The position numbers were made by a program, and so were the translations under genes. The notes beneath the pieces are model-generated. The model made no database searches. It saw only the letters and a program-made list of their open reading frames with translations, and was not told the DNA's origin. Below are positions 44,731-64,000 of a stretch of 64,000 nucleotides of DNA, piece by piece (the stretch's first letter is position 1; every line of letters starts with the position of its first letter). The DNA is from Hyposmocoma kahamanoa (taxonomy: Eukaryota; Arthropoda; Insecta; Lepidoptera; Cosmopterigidae): assembly GCF_003589595.1 (NCBI RefSeq), contig NW_020654810.1:18281246-18345245 (forward strand), in the 5' to 3' direction.

Positions 44731-45526
44731 CCTTCTGTGAGAAATCTATCTTTCCTATATTTATCAGAATTTTCTTAAGCCTTCAGGCTCAGGTTATAAT
44801 ATACTAAAGTGTACATTTGTTGTGAAAAGGCTAAGGTAATGAAGATACTTAAGTCAATGTCGTTAATCGGTATTGTTGTTATTTATTGAGCTCTAAGTGT
44901 GACCCTGATGTGTGATATAAAATAATTACCCAGAATTTTGGCATTCTAGCTAACTTGTCTGACTTTTTGCATTCATGGTCATTACAGACAAAATGAACTC
45001 AGTTTTGGAAACTTAGTGTGTATTTAGTACAAAATTAATTTAACTTCTTTAGTAATATAGATCGTAGCATTTTAAATGTAACGAGCAATTTATAGATACA
45101 TTCGTATATTCATATCTCGGCTGTATATAATGTCCATTTAGTCTGTGAAGACCAAGAAAAACATCCTAGCGTAATTATTGTATGTGTAAAGTAAACGTAA
45201 ATTATATATTATTGTAATATAAATATGTAGCGTTTCATTATTTATTCTTATATTCAAGGGCTAAATGAAAAACTGATTATTAAAGCAAATTTTTATTTAT
45301 ACCTTCAACCTTCGTCCTCATTAAATAATTAGCGTACAATTCCATACAGAATTGAGTACTCGCAAAATCCATGGCAATTAAAAAAATGTGGAATTAACTT
45401 AAGAAAATGAATATTTACAAAATTATTTCATTATACATAATATACAATTAAAATAGTGACTAAAATAGTAACAGAATATAGTTAATATATAAAACTCATC
45501 CAAATCATGAGCGATTTTTAGTTTTT

Positions 45527-45532
45527 TTTATT
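45527..45532 (-). promoter_or_regulatory. Candidate poly(A) signal of the CDR2-like gene
   Basis: AATAAA on the minus strand (TTTATT on the plus), 460 bp past the CDR2-like stop codon. Assignment is by position only. Confidence 0.35.
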
Positions 45533-45991
45533 TCACCATTCCACGCTAGGTGGCACCGGTTATTATTTTGACAATGACATTTCAGTTTTTGGATTGATGA
45601 AAAAAAAACTGTGAAACTCATCCGGTTGCAGTACTCTACTCAAACCATCTTAGCTATGATTGTGTTTGGATAAATGCAAAGAATTTGATGATATGATACT
45701 ACACGTATGTATTGTACAGGTCCTCGGAGGGTGTGTTTTATACTTATCAATTTGTAGGGGTCGGAATGTCTTTGCATACACGTGGTTTTGTATTAAATAT
45801 ACGATATAACGATTATACCGATACATATGGCAAATTAAGATAATAAGTACGCTGAGATAAAATTAGAAAGTTACTCTAGCAGATCACAAACATTCCTAAA
45901 CTAAATTATGTCCAGTTGGCAAAGACAAATGGCGGTTGATCACTCGGCTCTTGCTCATGAGCTAGAGGGGTCGACGGGTAAAAAATATCCT

Positions 45992-62555
<16,564 letters not shown>

Positions 62556-62830
62556 TTTCCACCTCACTCGCGGCAACTACATACAAGGATCAGTGACGAC
62601 GACGGCGGCGGCGTCGCTTTAACTGATGTCTATTACGGTCATTATTTTATCAAAACCTACGGTACGAATAAGAACTGTTATGTATAATACTTTTGAGCGA
62701 CGTGCCTTCGCTGGCGGCACAGAACGGACTGAAGTGAGGCCGGCCGTCGCCGACTAAACCGCACGGTAATTACGGGGCGCCATCGTTCGTCCGCCCCAAT
62801 CTCATTTCAATCTCATTTCTTTCGATTGCT
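62556..62830 (-). promoter_or_regulatory. GC-rich promoter region of the CDR2-like gene
   Basis: CpG-rich sequence directly upstream of the first ATG, including GACGACGACGGCGGCGGCGT and, further up, CGGTTTAGTCGGCGACGGCC. It contrasts with the AT-rich flanks. On the minus strand there is no clear TATA box. Promoter role is inferred from position and composition. Confidence 0.45.
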
Positions 62831-64000
62831 CGCCTATACCGATGAAATTAACAAATGTTATCATGCAGATGCAACACATAATTGAACAAAAATTAAGCAG
62901 AGAAAGTATTAATCAAAGAGTTTGGTATGGAAATAAGCGCGTGGTGCCAGTTCAAATTGAAAGTATTCTCCGTCCGCTTTACTTTCTCACGGTTTATTAG
63001 TCGTAATTTAATGTTATTATCAATCTCATTAGCTTCCTCGTACCAAAAGTTGTATACTTTATTACATTAGTATTCCTCAATTAAAACATTGACCAGCTTA
63101 CTAGATATTCATAAAATTTCGTTTTGTATCGCTTTGCCATTTTCTAATGTGTAGTTTACTGATAAGTCCATAATTATACAAATTTCTTTATAAATGCAAA
63201 TAATAGCATATTGTCATGTTGTAATAAATGGTGAGGATACATGGACTCCCGTTCGTTTTGCATCGGTTCATTCGTCGGCTTCAATGAGATCGTTGGACCG
63301 AGACAGTCGAGTTTGTTATACATTGCATACGTAAATAATATGTATACAGGTAGATCACAATGTGTTTTTGCCTATAAATAACAATACAATAAGATTGTCT
63401 AAATAGGCAGCTACAAAACCCAATAACAGAAGAATGATCTTTGTAGTTAAGAAGTACTTTCAAATAATTGTGTATTTTTGATGTTTACACCGAATTCATT
63501 ACAGATTAACCCAAATCTTCGAGGACAGATAAACGCTGATAAGCTTAGACAAGTTTAACATCATAAATAGTTTGTTAATAATCTTTATCTAATCACACAA
63601 ATTATCATTGACAGTAGCCACGTCCTAATGATATTAGGGTCATTGACTATTTTCATAGGAATCGTTAAATGGATTATGATAGATTAACAAATTAATACTT
63701 TTTGATGATTTTTAAGTGCTATTTTTATGAACAATTCGCACCGTATTTAACCATAATTTGTTATTCGACTTAGGTAAAGTAAACGAGTAACACTTTTTTC
63801 TCATGTCAATTTCATAAATAGTCAAACTACGATACAAACTATTTTATTTATTTATTTATTAGGTTTACCCAATGTCTTTGTACAATATTACTTATTACAT
63901 CTTATCATCAATTTACAATCAATCTAATTACCACAAACACTTATAGGTAGACACAACATGCACTACATAACATAACTATGTTCAACTAAAATAAAAAAAA
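62831..64000. other. Upstream flank, no gene recognised
   Basis: AT-rich sequence with a short TTTA repeat near 63841-63860. No open frame with a recognisable domain is seen. Confidence 0.4.

Larger units (their letters stand above)
43794..45526. other. Intergenic region between convergent ABCF3 and CDR2-like genes
   Basis: AT-rich and without a recognised gene. It holds a short inverted repeat unit at 44275-44385 and a tRNA-like SINE at 44565-44730. The rest shows nothing I can name. Confidence 0.4.

Overview
The window looks like nuclear DNA from a moth or butterfly (Lepidoptera). It is AT-rich. Its genes are split by short GT-AG introns and encode conserved animal nuclear, ribosomal and centrosomal proteins. 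The spaces between them are packed with tRNA-derived SINEs, MITEs with long inverted ends, a hAT-type and a mariner-type non-autonomous element, PIF/Harbinger genes, a non-LTR retrotransposon tail and a degraded Ty3/gypsy-like element. The order-level assignment is inference from gene style and repeats that I recognise as lepidopteran; no mitochondrial or rRNA marker is present.

I rebuilt five host genes exon by exon, with splice phases that agree at every junction. (1) 1420-7002 (+): a MYT1/MYT1L/ST18-family transcription factor with four C2HC fingers and a C-terminal coiled coil; one of its introns has a GC donor. (2) 10884-15328 (+): WDR46 (yeast Utp7), an 18S rRNA processing factor, 11 exons, 597 aa. 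(3) 15516-21656 (-): a compact E2F4/5-type transcription factor, 7 exons, 250 aa, tail-to-tail with WDR46 and only 187 bp away. (4) 27786-43234 (+): ABCF3, a twin-ATPase ABC protein, 12 exons, 704 aa, with introns full of transposable elements. (5) 45992-62555 (-): a CDR2/CDR2L homologue (Drosophila centrocortin), 6 exons, 790 aa, with an 11.5-kb first intron.

Between E2F and ABCF3 (22632-27238) lies a three-gene PIF/Harbinger block: a HARBI1-like transposase (24865-26058, +) flanked by two diverged Myb/SANT-like genes, both on the minus strand. In the transposase a conserved acidic position is His, another is Cys, and the usual Glu is Asp, while the reading frame stays open. The block is therefore either a dying element or a candidate domesticated HARBI1/NAIF1-like module, and it is the most interesting part of the window.

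ABCF3 intron 8 holds an antisense Ty3/gypsy-like element whose reverse transcriptase has been deleted in frame, next to a roughly 370-bp C-rich minisatellite and an AT-rich palindromic tract. The 8.3-10.9 kb interval is a pile-up of nested MITEs. I saw no CRISPR array, functional tRNA or rRNA gene, or bacterial feature.
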